From GCA-002713455 sp964428745 (GTDB lineage Bacteria; Fidelibacterota; Marinisomatia; Marinisomatales; TCS55), in assembly GCA_964428745.1 (NCBI GenBank), contig CAYRYZ010000005.1, positions 1 through 64,000 of the forward strand: DNA of 64,000 bases, read 5' to 3'. This document shows, piece after piece, positions 19,014 through 26,127 of this stretch (position 1 is the first letter of the stretch; the number at the start of each line of letters is the position of its first letter). Both the position numbers and the translations under genes were made by a program. The notes below the pieces were generated by a model. The model did no database searches. It was not told the origin of the DNA and saw nothing but the letters and a program-made list of their open reading frames with translations.

Positions 19014-19435
19014 TATAAATCACTATTAATGATCGCTTGACCAATTATCTTTTTCTCACCTTGTAAATCTTCCACTTTTAAACTGATAGTTACAACCTCC
19101 TTGTCATCAATTGAGTTCTTTTCTAATACTTTTCCAGTGCAAATGACTTGTTGATTTAAATGTGTCATATTTGAGAATTGAACGGTAAAATTTTTAATGC
19201 TTGATTGTGGTATGAAATTGGTTAATAATCGCCCTAAATAAGACATAATTAGCATTCCATGAGCAATTACATTGGGAAGACCTGATTTTTTTGCAAAATT
19301 CTGATTAATATGTATTGGATTTTGGTCTCCAGAAGCATTCGCATATAATACGAGGTCATCTTGATTAATAGGCCTCAATGTAAGTGGAGGTAATTGATCA
19401 CCGATTTCAGCAATACTATAATCCCAATCAGACAT
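19013..19435 (-). CDS. MaoC-like hot-dog hydratase (C-terminal type)
   Basis: 140 residues, single hot-dog fold of the MaoC/R-hydratase type. The hydratase-2 motif is visible: ANASGDQNPIHINQNFAKKSGL with the catalytic Asp and His (D..PIH), followed by NVIAHGMLIMSYLGRLLTNF. It is the partner of the following MaoC-N-like protein, encoded one base upstream in the operon, and together the pair should form a heteromeric (R)-specific enoyl-CoA hydratase/dehydratase. It overlaps the AtuA-like gene by one base. It acts on an enoyl- or 3-hydroxyacyl-CoA intermediate of the pathway; the chain is not determinable. Confidence 0.87.
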   Translation of the reverse strand: MSDWDYSIAEIGDQLPPLTLRPINQDDLVLYANASGDQNPIHINQNFAKKSGLPNVIAHGMLIMSYLGRLLTNFIPQSSIKNFTVQFSNMTHLNQQVICTGKVLEKNSIDDKEVVTISLKVEDLQGEKKIIGQAIINSDL

Positions 19436-19436
19436 T

Positions 19437-19874
19437 CTATCTTACTACCAATGTTGACTTCGACTTAGCCACAATTACTTTATCTTGATTAGTGTAAGTC
19501 GATCGAAACACAAGGAATTGAAGTCTCCCTCCTCTTTTATCAAAAAGATCAGATAACTTGCTTTCCATTTTAATTCTATCACCTGCGCATACTGGCGAAA
19601 AGTATGTATACTCTTGGTTCGCATGGAGGAATTGACCCAATTCAATATTTAAATCCTTTAGGTATTTATATGGGTCTTCCTGCTCATAACTAACAGTAGT
19701 TAAAAATGTTAATGGCGCAAGCAATGATGGATAGCCTTCTTTCTTCGCACTTTCGATAAGAAAATGAATTGGATTTGTTTGCCCGGTAGCCTTTGCAAAA
19801 AGTCTAATCTTCTCTTCTGTCACATCAGAATAAAAAGGAGGATATGTTTTTCCAATAAGGGATCTATCAATCAT
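19437..19874 (-). CDS. MaoC N-terminal-type (FAS1-like) dehydratase subunit
   Basis: 145 residues with the look of the MaoC_dehydrat_N group: LIGKTYPPFYSDVTEEKIRL, then FAKATGQTNPIHF, PSLLAPLTFLTTVSYEQEDP, and the later DLNIELGQFLHANQEYTYFSPVCAGD. The second part reads HANQEYTYFSPVCAGDRI, the conserved QEF/QEY-type segment of these subunits. In known hetero-hydratases (for example HadA/HadB-like or mesaconyl-type enzymes) such a subunit pairs with a catalytic MaoC partner, here encoded one base downstream. The catalytic Asp-His pair is degenerate or displaced (TGQTNPIHF), which fits a partner role, but catalytic activity cannot be excluded. Confidence 0.83.
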   Translation of the reverse strand: MIDRSLIGKTYPPFYSDVTEEKIRLFAKATGQTNPIHFLIESAKKEGYPSLLAPLTFLTTVSYEQEDPYKYLKDLNIELGQFLHANQEYTYFSPVCAGDRIKMESKLSDLFDKRGGRLQFLVFRSTYTNQDKVIVAKSKSTLVVR

Positions 19875-19889
19875 ATAATTATTATTATT

Positions 19890-21125
19890 TTAAAAAGTCT
19901 CACCTTTTTCAGACATTTGATTTAATAATTTTGGAGGAGAAAATCTCTCACCATATTTATCTGCCAATTCCTGGGAACGATTTCTAAAGTTTATTAAACC
20001 ATAATCATTTGCAAATTGTAATGTCCCACCTTTGAAAGAAGGGAATCCCCAACCAAGGACACTTCCTACATTTGCATCTTTCACAGATGTAATCACATTT
20101 TCTTCATAACACCGAATACTTTCTATAACTTGGGAAAAGTAAAATCGATCAATCATTTCATCTTCCGATAATTGATTTTCTGAAAGAGGAAAATATTTTT
20201 TTAGGTCTGGCCACAAGAATTTATTATTATTTTTTGGATATTCATAAAAGCCGCCGCCACCTGAACGGCCTGTTCGTTTAACTTTTCTAATCATCAAATC
20301 TATAACTTGACCCCATGGGTCTGAAGATAATTCTTTACCCTCAGATTTTAATTCGTTCAACATTTCACCTCTGATATGTTCTACCAGTTCAATGCTAATT
20401 TCATCAATTACTGCTAATGGACCAATAGGGAAACCAGCTTTCTTGCCTGCTGCTTCAATTCTTTCAGCAGAATTTCCTTCTGCAAGGAGTGCCATACCCT
20501 CTGCGGTGTAACGTTCAAAAACTCGCGTAGTATAAAATCCGCTACTATCATTTACTATAATAGGGACTTTACTAATCTGTCTTACAAACTCAACTGCTTT
20601 ATTTAGAGTCGAGGAATTAGTTTTTTTACCTTTGATAATCTCAACTAGTTTCATCTTATGTACAGGTGAAAAGAAATGAATCCCGATAAATTTCTCAGGT
20701 TGTATTGATTTTTCAGCTAGTCTTGTAATAAGAATTGTTGATGTGTTTGAAGCAAATATACCATCAGGGTTCAAAAACTGCTCTGCCCTAGCTATTACTT
20801 CAGCCTTTAAATCACGATTTTCATTTACAGCTTCAATAATTAAATCACATCCGGACATTAGAGTATAATCATCTGTTGCATTTATATTCGCAAGTGTTTT
20901 AACCATCCTTTGTTCAGTTATAAATCCATCCTTTAGACTTTCATCAAGTATTACTTTGATTCTCGCCAAACCACTATCTACCTGTTTTTGGGAGATATCT
21001 GTCATAACAACATCCATCCCTGAAAGTGCACTTACATAGGCAATCCCATGTCCCATCAGCCCTGATCCTAGAATACCAATTTTTAGATTATTAGTTGTTT
21101 TAGAATGTGATGATTGATGTGACAT
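19890..21125 (-). CDS. 3-hydroxyacyl-CoA dehydrogenase
   Basis: 411 residues. The NAD-binding domain opens with KIGILGSGLMGHGIAYVSAL (Rossmann GxGxxG), then EAVNENRDLKAEV, ASNTSTILIT and the catalytic region GIHFFSPVHKMKLVEII. The first C-terminal domain has NDSSGFYTTRVFERYTAEGM and GPLAVIDEIS. A second follows at about 320-405 (RCYEENVITSVKDANVGSVLGWGFPSFKGG), as in the C-terminal half of FadB/FadJ, but there is no crotonase domain in front. It is the first gene of the eight-gene minus-strand operon. Its promoter should lie in the gap that contains repeat copy A (21176-21251). It oxidises a 3-hydroxyacyl-CoA to the 3-keto form with NAD. Confidence 0.93.
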   Translation of the reverse strand: MSHQSSHSKTTNNLKIGILGSGLMGHGIAYVSALSGMDVVMTDISQKQVDSGLARIKVILDESLKDGFITEQRMVKTLANINATDDYTLMSGCDLIIEAVNENRDLKAEVIARAEQFLNPDGIFASNTSTILITRLAEKSIQPEKFIGIHFFSPVHKMKLVEIIKGKKTNSSTLNKAVEFVRQISKVPIIVNDSSGFYTTRVFERYTAEGMALLAEGNSAERIEAAGKKAGFPIGPLAVIDEISIELVEHIRGEMLNELKSEGKELSSDPWGQVIDLMIRKVKRTGRSGGGGFYEYPKNNNKFLWPDLKKYFPLSENQLSEDEMIDRFYFSQVIESIRCYEENVITSVKDANVGSVLGWGFPSFKGGTLQFANDYGLINFRNRSQELADKYGERFSPPKLLNQMSEKGETF

Positions 21126-21175
21126 TGTTTAGATATTATTTTTTGATATAAGAATTACCATTATTTATGAAAATA

Positions 21176-21251
21176 ATTAATGCTGAAATCTATGAATAGA
21201 TATGTATTATTATTTATATTTGAATATGAGTTCTCTTGTTTCAATGATTCT
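21176..21251 (+). repeat. 76-bp direct repeat, copy A (upstream of M20 gene)
   Basis: Matches copy B at 23230-23305 with only three substitutions and no indels. It lies in the divergent gap between the 3-hydroxyacyl-CoA dehydrogenase (minus) and the M20 peptidase (plus). It contains an ATG followed by eight codons of the same small reading frame as copy B, but after the repeat this copy reaches a stop at once. A TATATTTG segment (about 21215-21222) and the near-palindrome ATATTTGAATAT sit about 45 bases before the M20 start and could be promoter or operator sequence. Confidence 0.92.
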
Positions 21252-21268
21252 ATAAATAAAGGGTGATT

Positions 21269-22414
21269 TTGCAGTCAAAACTAATTCAATATATTACTGA
21301 TCTCGTTGCTATTAATTCTGTAAATCCAGATCTCTCAACTGAGGGCCAAGGAGAACGAGAGATTGCACAATACGTTCATGAGCATTTTCAAAAACTTGGT
21401 ATTGATACTAAAATTGATACAGTTCAAGGTGACCGGTGCAATACTACAGCTTTATTAAATGGAGAAGACTCAAATCAAATCTTATTAATGAATGGACATC
21501 TTGATACTGTAGGAATTGAAGGTATGGATGATCCATTTACTATTCGAAAAGATGGCGACCGTTTATATGGTAGGGGCACTTATGATATGCTGGCCGGGTG
21601 TGCTGTTCAAATGTGTTTGGCTAATTATTTTGCAGATCAATCCTGTCCCATATCATTAGCATTTACTTTTGTTTGCGATGAAGAGAATAAAAGTATAGGT
21701 ATGGAGCATTTAGTTAAGAGTTTTTTACCTTCACTCTCATCAAAACCTTTCCTAGGTATTTTTATGGAGCCAACAGAAGAGAAGATTGGCATTAGCCATA
21801 AAGGATATAATTGGTATGAATTGAAAATAAAAGGATTAGCAGCTCATGGAAGTCGTCCTGAACAAGGAGTAAATGCCATTTTTCCATTGCAATATGCTTT
21901 AGCGACACTTGATAATATCAATAAAAAATTGTCTGAAAAGGAACCTCACCCCTGCTTGGGACATGCAACCCTTCACCCTGGGCTAATTAAAGGGGGCACT
22001 GCCCAAAGTGTTATTGCTGCAGAAGCAACTTTGAATTGGGAACGCCGAACGCTTCCAGGAGAAACACAAAAAGAATTAGATCAAGAGCTCAAACAAGTAG
22101 TCGAAGCTGTAGAGAGCGCGACTGGAGATCATCAAGTTTTCGCTAAACAAGTATATAGTCGCCCACCAAATCAATCAGGAGAAGATTCTTTGATTAGAAT
22201 GTTACAAAAAGCGACAGGAAATAAATCGTACAGTGGTATGTCATACTGGGCTGATTCAGCACTAGCAGCACAAGCAGGAATCCCTTCCGTTCTTTTTGGC
22301 CCTGCTGGACACGGAGCACATGCAATCGATGAGTGGGTAAGTGAATCCAGTATGATAAATTGCTATAAATATTTAAGGAATTTTATTTCAAATTTCCAGA
22401 TTACGATTTCATAA
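21269..22414 (+). CDS. M20-family metallo-amidohydrolase (ArgE/DapE/ACY1-like)
   Basis: About 381 residues, the normal size for M20 enzymes. Metal-site motifs are all present: MNGHLDTV, GRGTYDMLAG, CDEENKSIG, MEPTEEKIGISHKG and the C-terminal GAHAIDEWV. The dimerisation/lid domain starts near AAHGSRPEQGVNAIF. A GTG at 21263 could also start the frame, but it lies inside AAAGGGTGAT, an excellent Shine-Dalgarno sequence for the TTG at 21269, so I prefer the TTG. The substrate is not evident; acetylornithine, succinyl-diaminopimelate or an acylated amino acid are possible. Its 3' end overlaps the convergent ureohydrolase gene by 14 bases, and the two genes lie between direct repeats. Confidence 0.9.
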   Translation: MQSKLIQYITDLVAINSVNPDLSTEGQGEREIAQYVHEHFQKLGIDTKIDTVQGDRCNTTALLNGEDSNQILLMNGHLDTVGIEGMDDPFTIRKDGDRLYGRGTYDMLAGCAVQMCLANYFADQSCPISLAFTFVCDEENKSIGMEHLVKSFLPSLSSKPFLGIFMEPTEEKIGISHKGYNWYELKIKGLAAHGSRPEQGVNAIFPLQYALATLDNINKKLSEKEPHPCLGHATLHPGLIKGGTAQSVIAAEATLNWERRTLPGETQKELDQELKQVVEAVESATGDHQVFAKQVYSRPPNQSGEDSLIRMLQKATGNKSYSGMSYWADSALAAQAGIPSVLFGPAGHGAHAIDEWVSESSMINCYKYLRNFISNFQITIS

Positions 22415-23192
22415 TTTTCCCAATTAATTCTTTCATCAATTTGGCTCCGGTAGTAGCTGTTATATCGTTAATATCTTTATCTGGATTATACTCAACAATA
22501 TCACCACCTATCACTTGTCCTTTTAAAGAATGAATAATATTAATAATATTTCTAGTTGATAAACCTCCAGGCTCAGGGTGTGATACTCCTGGAGCATATG
22601 CAGGGTCAAGACCATCCAAATCTAATGAAATATATACTGGTCCGGTAAATTGGAGTACTAAATCACTATCAAAATCTTTCATTTCAATAACTTCAACTCC
22701 AAATCTATTCACTTGATCTATTTGATGGTCATTTAATGTACGGATTCCAATCTGCACTAATCGTTTTACTAAATTATTTTCCATTATTCGAGCAAATGGT
22801 GAAGCATGAGAAAAAGGATTGTTATCAAAATCATCATATAAGTCAGGATGAGCGTCAAAATGGAGAATATTTAATGAATCATATTTTGCTGAGAAAGCTT
22901 CTATAATGGGAAAGGTAATTGAGTGATCACCGCCAATTGAGAGAACATGATTACTTTTTTCTAGTTCTTCTTTAACTGTGGTACGGATTTTTTCAATGGC
23001 CAATTTCCCATATGGAAGTTCAAGATTATCTAATATTATAATTTTTTCAGTATTTCTGCAATTAAAACCATTTTCAGAATAAGCATTTGACGAATCTGAG
23101 TAAAATGCTTCAATGATTTTTTGAGGTGCTTTGGCAGAACCTTTTAGGAAAGATGAATTCTCATCGAAAGGGATACCTAATATTGAGAGCAT
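22401..23192 (-). CDS. Ureohydrolase (agmatinase/arginase/formimidoylglutamase family)
   Basis: 263 residues. The binuclear manganese site is complete: SIGGDHSITF, NILHFDAHPDLYDDF and YISLDLDGLDPAYAPG. The loop following (GVSHPEPGGLSTR) is typical of agmatinase-like enzymes. These hydrolyse agmatine, arginine or related guanidino compounds to urea plus amine. The short N-terminus (starts MLSILGIPFDENSS) fits the agmatinase group better than arginase, but the substrate cannot be fixed. Converges on the M20 gene; its upstream region (23193-23305) contains repeat copy B, so its promoter resembles that of the 3-hydroxyacyl-CoA dehydrogenase operon. Confidence 0.92.
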   Translation of the reverse strand: MLSILGIPFDENSSFLKGSAKAPQKIIEAFYSDSSNAYSENGFNCRNTEKIIILDNLELPYGKLAIEKIRTTVKEELEKSNHVLSIGGDHSITFPIIEAFSAKYDSLNILHFDAHPDLYDDFDNNPFSHASPFARIMENNLVKRLVQIGIRTLNDHQIDQVNRFGVEVIEMKDFDSDLVLQFTGPVYISLDLDGLDPAYAPGVSHPEPGGLSTRNIINIIHSLKGQVIGGDIVEYNPDKDINDITATTGAKLMKELIGKIMKS

Positions 23193-23229
23193 ATTTATTA
23201 TTCTATTATTTAGTTTGATTCATAAAAAA

Positions 23230-23305
23230 ATTAATGCTGAAATCTATGAAGAGATATCTATTATTATTTATATTTGAATATGAGTTCTCTTGTTTCAATC
23301 ATTCT
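23230..23305 (+). repeat. 76-bp direct repeat, copy B (upstream of small ORF and structured RNA)
   Basis: Same sequence as 21176-21251 except three single-base changes. It sits between the ureohydrolase (minus) and the PAP2 phosphatase (plus). The repeat ends inside the eighth codon of a 33-codon reading frame that is complete only here, which suggests that copy A is the derived, truncated one. The two copies bracket the M20 and ureohydrolase genes exactly, giving the layout of an inserted or duplicated cassette. Confidence 0.92.
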
Positions 23306-23381
23306 TGGAAATATACTTTTTTTTGTTGGCACGATTGCACTTCTTTGGTCTATTAAACGTATGATCGAACGAAGAAAGTAA
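23280..23381 (+). CDS. Possible 33-residue single-pass membrane microprotein
   Basis: An ATG frame of 33 codons ending in TAA. The product begins MSSLVSIILGNILFFVGTIA and continues as a hydrophobic helix (about residues 4-24) followed by a basic tail with IKRMIERRK, the normal shape of a small inner-membrane protein with a cytoplasmic C-terminus. No homolog is recognised. No clear ribosome-binding site precedes it, and the upstream sequence is the repeated segment. It could also be an accidental frame in the leader of the PAP2 gene. Confidence 0.4.
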   Translation: MSSLVSIILGNILFFVGTIALLWSIKRMIERRK

Positions 23382-23410
23382 AAATAACCCCTTATGTACA
23401 AGCTAATATT

Positions 23411-23475
23411 ATCCCCTCAAAAAGAAGCAGGACCGCTGGAATCCTGGGAGCGGGGGAACAACCAGTCTTCTTTAA
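23411..23475 (+). ncRNA. GC-rich structured RNA candidate upstream of the PAP2 gene
   Basis: A compact GC-rich block within an AT-rich 370-base gap. AAAGAAG (23421-23427) pairs with CTTCTTT (23467-23473), enclosing two competing or pseudoknotted helices. CAGGA (23428-23432) pairs with TCCTG (23442-23446), and CCGCT (23433-23437) pairs with AGCGG (23449-23453). CCCC at 23413-23416 can pair with the G-run at 23452-23456. The piece GGGAGCGGGGGAAC resembles part of the c-di-AMP ydaO motif, but the rest of that element is absent. The strand is inferred from the downstream plus-strand gene (start 23566). Confidence 0.4.
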
Positions 23476-23565
23476 TAACGGCCCCACTAAAATCTATTAA
23501 AAACTTATCCCTTCATTTATCCTTGATCAAGTATTATTTACTTTACAATAATATCGATTAAATGC

Positions 23566-24141
23566 ATGCTTGAAAACTTAATAAATATTGATAAATTTAT
23601 TTTTCGTTTTTTTAATTCGACTACTGCGAATCCATTTTTTGACCTTATAATGCCAATTATTACCAATCAAAACATTTGGGCAATACCTATCCTTATTTTG
23701 ATAGGTTACCTTGCATTTAAAGGTGGTCGGAAAGGACAAATAACATCAGTAATATTGATAATCGCTGTTTCTTTAGCAGATTATTCATCCGCTCAAGTTT
23801 TAAAACCATTTTTTGCTCGCCTAAGACCAAGCCATGAAATGCTAGAAGGAATACGAGTGCTTATGGGTAAAGGTGGTAAGTATGGATTCGTTTCTTCCCA
23901 TGCAGCTAATATTTATTCAGCAGCCGTTGTATTAGGTTATTTCTATCCAAAAAATAAAAAGATCTTTTTCGCTATTGCTGCATTAGTAGCTTTTAGTCGC
24001 GTTTATGTTGGTGTCCATTATCCTGGAGACATAATTTTTGGAGGATTGTTAGGATACGGATTAGCATGGACAGTACTTAGCCTATGGGTAATTATCAAGA
24101 TGAGAGCTTTAAAAAAAGGAAGTAAATGGGTTATTTACTAA
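23566..24141 (+). CDS. PAP2-family membrane phosphatase
   Basis: 191 residues with about five or six membrane helices. The three acid-phosphatase motifs are present: KPFFARLRPSHE (KxxxxxxRP), the SSHAAN segment in FVSSHAANIYSAA (PSGH-like, with S replacing P), and SRVYVGVHYPGD (SRxxxxxHxxxD). Such enzymes dephosphorylate phosphatidic acid, phosphatidylglycerophosphate or undecaprenyl pyrophosphate. No neighbour decides between these. It ends with a 4-base overlap against the convergent DUF3467 gene. The upstream 180 bases contain the structured RNA candidate and no other gene, so a long leader is possible. Confidence 0.91.
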   Translation: MLENLINIDKFIFRFFNSTTANPFFDLIMPIITNQNIWAIPILILIGYLAFKGGRKGQITSVILIIAVSLADYSSAQVLKPFFARLRPSHEMLEGIRVLMGKGGKYGFVSSHAANIYSAAVVLGYFYPKNKKIFFAIAALVAFSRVYVGVHYPGDIIFGGLLGYGLAWTVLSLWVIIKMRALKKGSKWVIY

Positions 24142-24458
24142 TTAGGCAATGACCCTTCGGGGGGATTTATTGGATAATCTCCGAACCCATCTTGCTCAGG
24201 ATGAGAAATCTCTCCATTTGATTTTTCAAAGCGTTTAATATTATCACTTAATGCTGCCAAAAAAGCTTTAGCATGCTGAGGTGCCATAATCACTCTTGAA
24301 TGAACTCTTGCTTTAGTTACTCCTGGCAGTATCTTTGTAAAATCCATTACAAATTCTGCTGGTGAATGTGTTACCACAACAAAATTAGCATACTCACCTT
24401 CACTAACTTCTTGATTTAGCTCGATATTGATCTGTTGAATATTCTTATCTTCTTTCAT
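24138..24458 (-). CDS. DUF3467 family protein
   Basis: 106 residues. The core matches the DUF3467 pattern: EGEYANFVVVTHSPAEFVMD, then FTKILPGVTKARVHSRVIM and APQHAKAFLAALSDNIKRFE. These are small cytoplasmic proteins widespread in bacteria without a defined role. It begins two bases after the stop of the zinc-ribbon gene, so they are probably cotranscribed. The C-terminal GFGDYPINPPEGSLP tail is typical of the family. Confidence 0.88.
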   Translation of the reverse strand: MKEDKNIQQINIELNQEVSEGEYANFVVVTHSPAEFVMDFTKILPGVTKARVHSRVIMAPQHAKAFLAALSDNIKRFEKSNGEISHPEQDGFGDYPINPPEGSLPN

Positions 24459-24460
24459 AA

Positions 24461-24868
24461 TTATTTTTTGCTCTTTGACTTATCGGCGTCTCTTTTATTA
24501 AAATCTTCCCACTCCTCTTCTATCCCTTCAAAATCTTCATATCCTTTAATTTCTTCATCTTCTGCTTTTTGCTTATACATTTCCATTTCTTGCTCATATA
24601 AGCTAAAAATATCTTTTTTCTTCTCAAAATCATTGGGGTCTACATCTTCCTCATCATCGGGCTCAAGTCGTTCAACATCTTCACTATAGACTGTTTGGTC
24701 AAAGAAATCCAAATCTTCAACTAATCCATTAGCCATTAAAAATTCAAGAAAATCCAAAAATCGGCGATCTTTAAGATCTGTTTTACAATTCTTGCAAGTC
24801 AGCGACTCTTTAATATCTATTTCTTCTATGGTCGCTTCACAAGCGGGGCAAATAATACCTTCTAACAC
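24461..24868 (-). CDS. Small zinc-ribbon protein with acidic tail
   Basis: 135 residues. The N-terminus holds a four-cysteine zinc ribbon (ICPACEATIEEI, then LTCKNCKTDL, Cys pairs near 7/10 and 26/29). The rest is strongly acidic and helical (EDVERLEPDDEEDVDPNDFE, later IEEEWEDFNKRDADKSKSKK). I do not recognise a named family. Proteins of this shape may bind nucleic acid or RNA polymerase, but nothing in the sequence proves this. It lies between the GlmU-like gene and the DUF3467 gene on the minus strand. Confidence 0.8.
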   Translation of the reverse strand: MLEGIICPACEATIEEIDIKESLTCKNCKTDLKDRRFLDFLEFLMANGLVEDLDFFDQTVYSEDVERLEPDDEEDVDPNDFEKKKDIFSLYEQEMEMYKQKAEDEEIKGYEDFEGIEEEWEDFNKRDADKSKSKK

Positions 24869-24889
24869 TAATTTTTTCCTCTAAAATAG

Positions 24890-24924
24890 TTGACGAATAT
24901 AGTTGGGACAATACCACTCGTCAA
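24890..24924 (-). other. Inverted repeat between the GlmU-like and zinc-ribbon genes
   Basis: TTGACGA (24890-24896) and TCGTCAA (24918-24924) are perfect inverted arms around a 21-base spacer, followed on the minus strand by an ATTTT stretch. The long loop makes it a weak terminator; a two-arm protein-binding site is also possible. Confidence 0.35.
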
Positions 24925-24939
24925 TTACTTTTAAAAAAT

Positions 24940-26127
24940 TCAGATAATAATTTTTTGTATGAGTTCTTTTTCTACTTTGGAAAATTCTTGTCCTCTTCTT
25001 TTCTTAACAAGTGTTTCTGTCGCAATAAATTTTTCAATATTTACATTTTTGTGCTTTCCTTTAACAAACCATGTAAATGGCTTTATTGTCTTAGGGGGAA
25101 ACCCTTCACTCGCAATCATTGATCCTGGGCCAATTACAGTACCAGTATTAAGCAATGTACCAATAGCTGTTTTAACATAATCCCCAATAAAACAGCCTAT
25201 ATGAAGTCTATCTGAATCAATACTCTTGCCATTAATCTGAACTTTTACAGTAGAATAATTATTTTTTAGATTACTGTTATTCGTACCCGCGCCCAAATTA
25301 ACCCACTCTCCTAAAAATGCATCGCCTAAATGGCCATCATGTACTTTATTAGCATATCCTTGCATTATAACTGAATCAACTTCACCCCCAACTTTACATA
25401 CTGGACCAATCACAGAGTTTTTTATTTGAGTTAAGGGTTTAATTATTGTGTCAGAACCAATATATATAGGACCTTCCAAATATGATGGTCCGTAAATCTC
25501 TACACCAGAGTCTACTAATACCGGGCCATAAGAAGCATTGATGGTGACATTGGGTTGAATTGTAGCTTTATTAATTAAAATATGATCAGGATTAACCAAT
25601 GATAATCTGTCGCCATCTTTTTCATCATAATTATTTTTAAAGGTACCCATTTCATATTCAATCGTATTTGGTATACAATCGATAATTTCCCACAGGAATC
25701 GACAAAGAGTTACATCCACATCAATTTTATTTTTTATTTGTGGAAGTGATTGAGTTGGCCCACCCGAATCCAGCCATTCTTTTCCTTGATCACTATTTAA
25801 ATTTGCTCCGATACATTGATTTTTATAATAAAAAGCACAACTATCATTGTTAAGCTTGCTTAAAGTATTTTTTCCCCATATGACATTTCCCAGTAACCAT
25901 AATCCACCATTAATTGCTTTAGGATTTACTTCCAGATTAGGATATATCTGTTTGGTAAAATCAGCTATGCTTTCTCGTACAAAAACAGATATAGTTGCAT
26001 TGGGGTATAGAAATTGGATTCGATCCAAGAAAGTTTCTGAACCAATTCTAATATCAAAGACCGGCCTTGTTAATGATAATGGCTCGAAATTTAGAGCATC
26101 TTGATCTTCATAAACGTAAATATTCAT
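24940..26127 (-). CDS. GlmU-like sugar nucleotidyltransferase family protein with left-handed beta-helix
   Basis: 395 residues. The N-terminal part (about 1-170) is the divergent nucleotidyltransferase-like domain that opens YEDQDALNFEPLSLTRPVFD..IGSETFLDRI in FCB bacteria, without the GlmU LAAGKGTRM loop. The C-terminal part (about 195-360) is a hexapeptide-repeat beta-helix (VDSGVEIYGPSYLEGPIYIG, VIMQGYANKVHDGHLGDAFL, WVNLGAGTNNSNLKNNYSTV). This resembles the acetyltransferase/nucleotide-sugar half of GlmU. The enzyme may activate a sugar phosphate, but the missing loop means a GlmU role should not be assumed. It overlaps the upstream DUF6913-like gene by 4 bases. Confidence 0.85.
   Translation of the reverse strand: MNIYVYEDQDALNFEPLSLTRPVFDIRIGSETFLDRIQFLYPNATISVFVRESIADFTKQIYPNLEVNPKAINGGLWLLGNVIWGKNTLSKLNNDSCAFYYKNQCIGANLNSDQGKEWLDSGGPTQSLPQIKNKIDVDVTLCRFLWEIIDCIPNTIEYEMGTFKNNYDEKDGDRLSLVNPDHILINKATIQPNVTINASYGPVLVDSGVEIYGPSYLEGPIYIGSDTIIKPLTQIKNSVIGPVCKVGGEVDSVIMQGYANKVHDGHLGDAFLGEWVNLGAGTNNSNLKNNYSTVKVQINGKSIDSDRLHIGCFIGDYVKTAIGTLLNTGTVIGPGSMIASEGFPPKTIKPFTWFVKGKHKNVNIEKFIATETLVKKRRGQEFSKVEKELIQKIII

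Noticed and set aside
21263..21268. GTG at 21263 as the M20 start
   Set aside because: It is part of the AAAGGGTGAT Shine-Dalgarno sequence; the TTG at 21269 has proper spacing.
23411..23475. Signal recognition particle RNA
   Set aside because: The AAGAAGCAGGA stretch recalls it, but the conserved GGAAGGAAGCAGC tip with its asymmetric loop is absent.
23428..23520. Full c-di-AMP (ydaO) riboswitch before the PAP2 gene
   Set aside because: Only the GGGAGCGGGGGAAC-like block is present; the later GGGGUGAA and the second conserved half are missing, and the element is too short.
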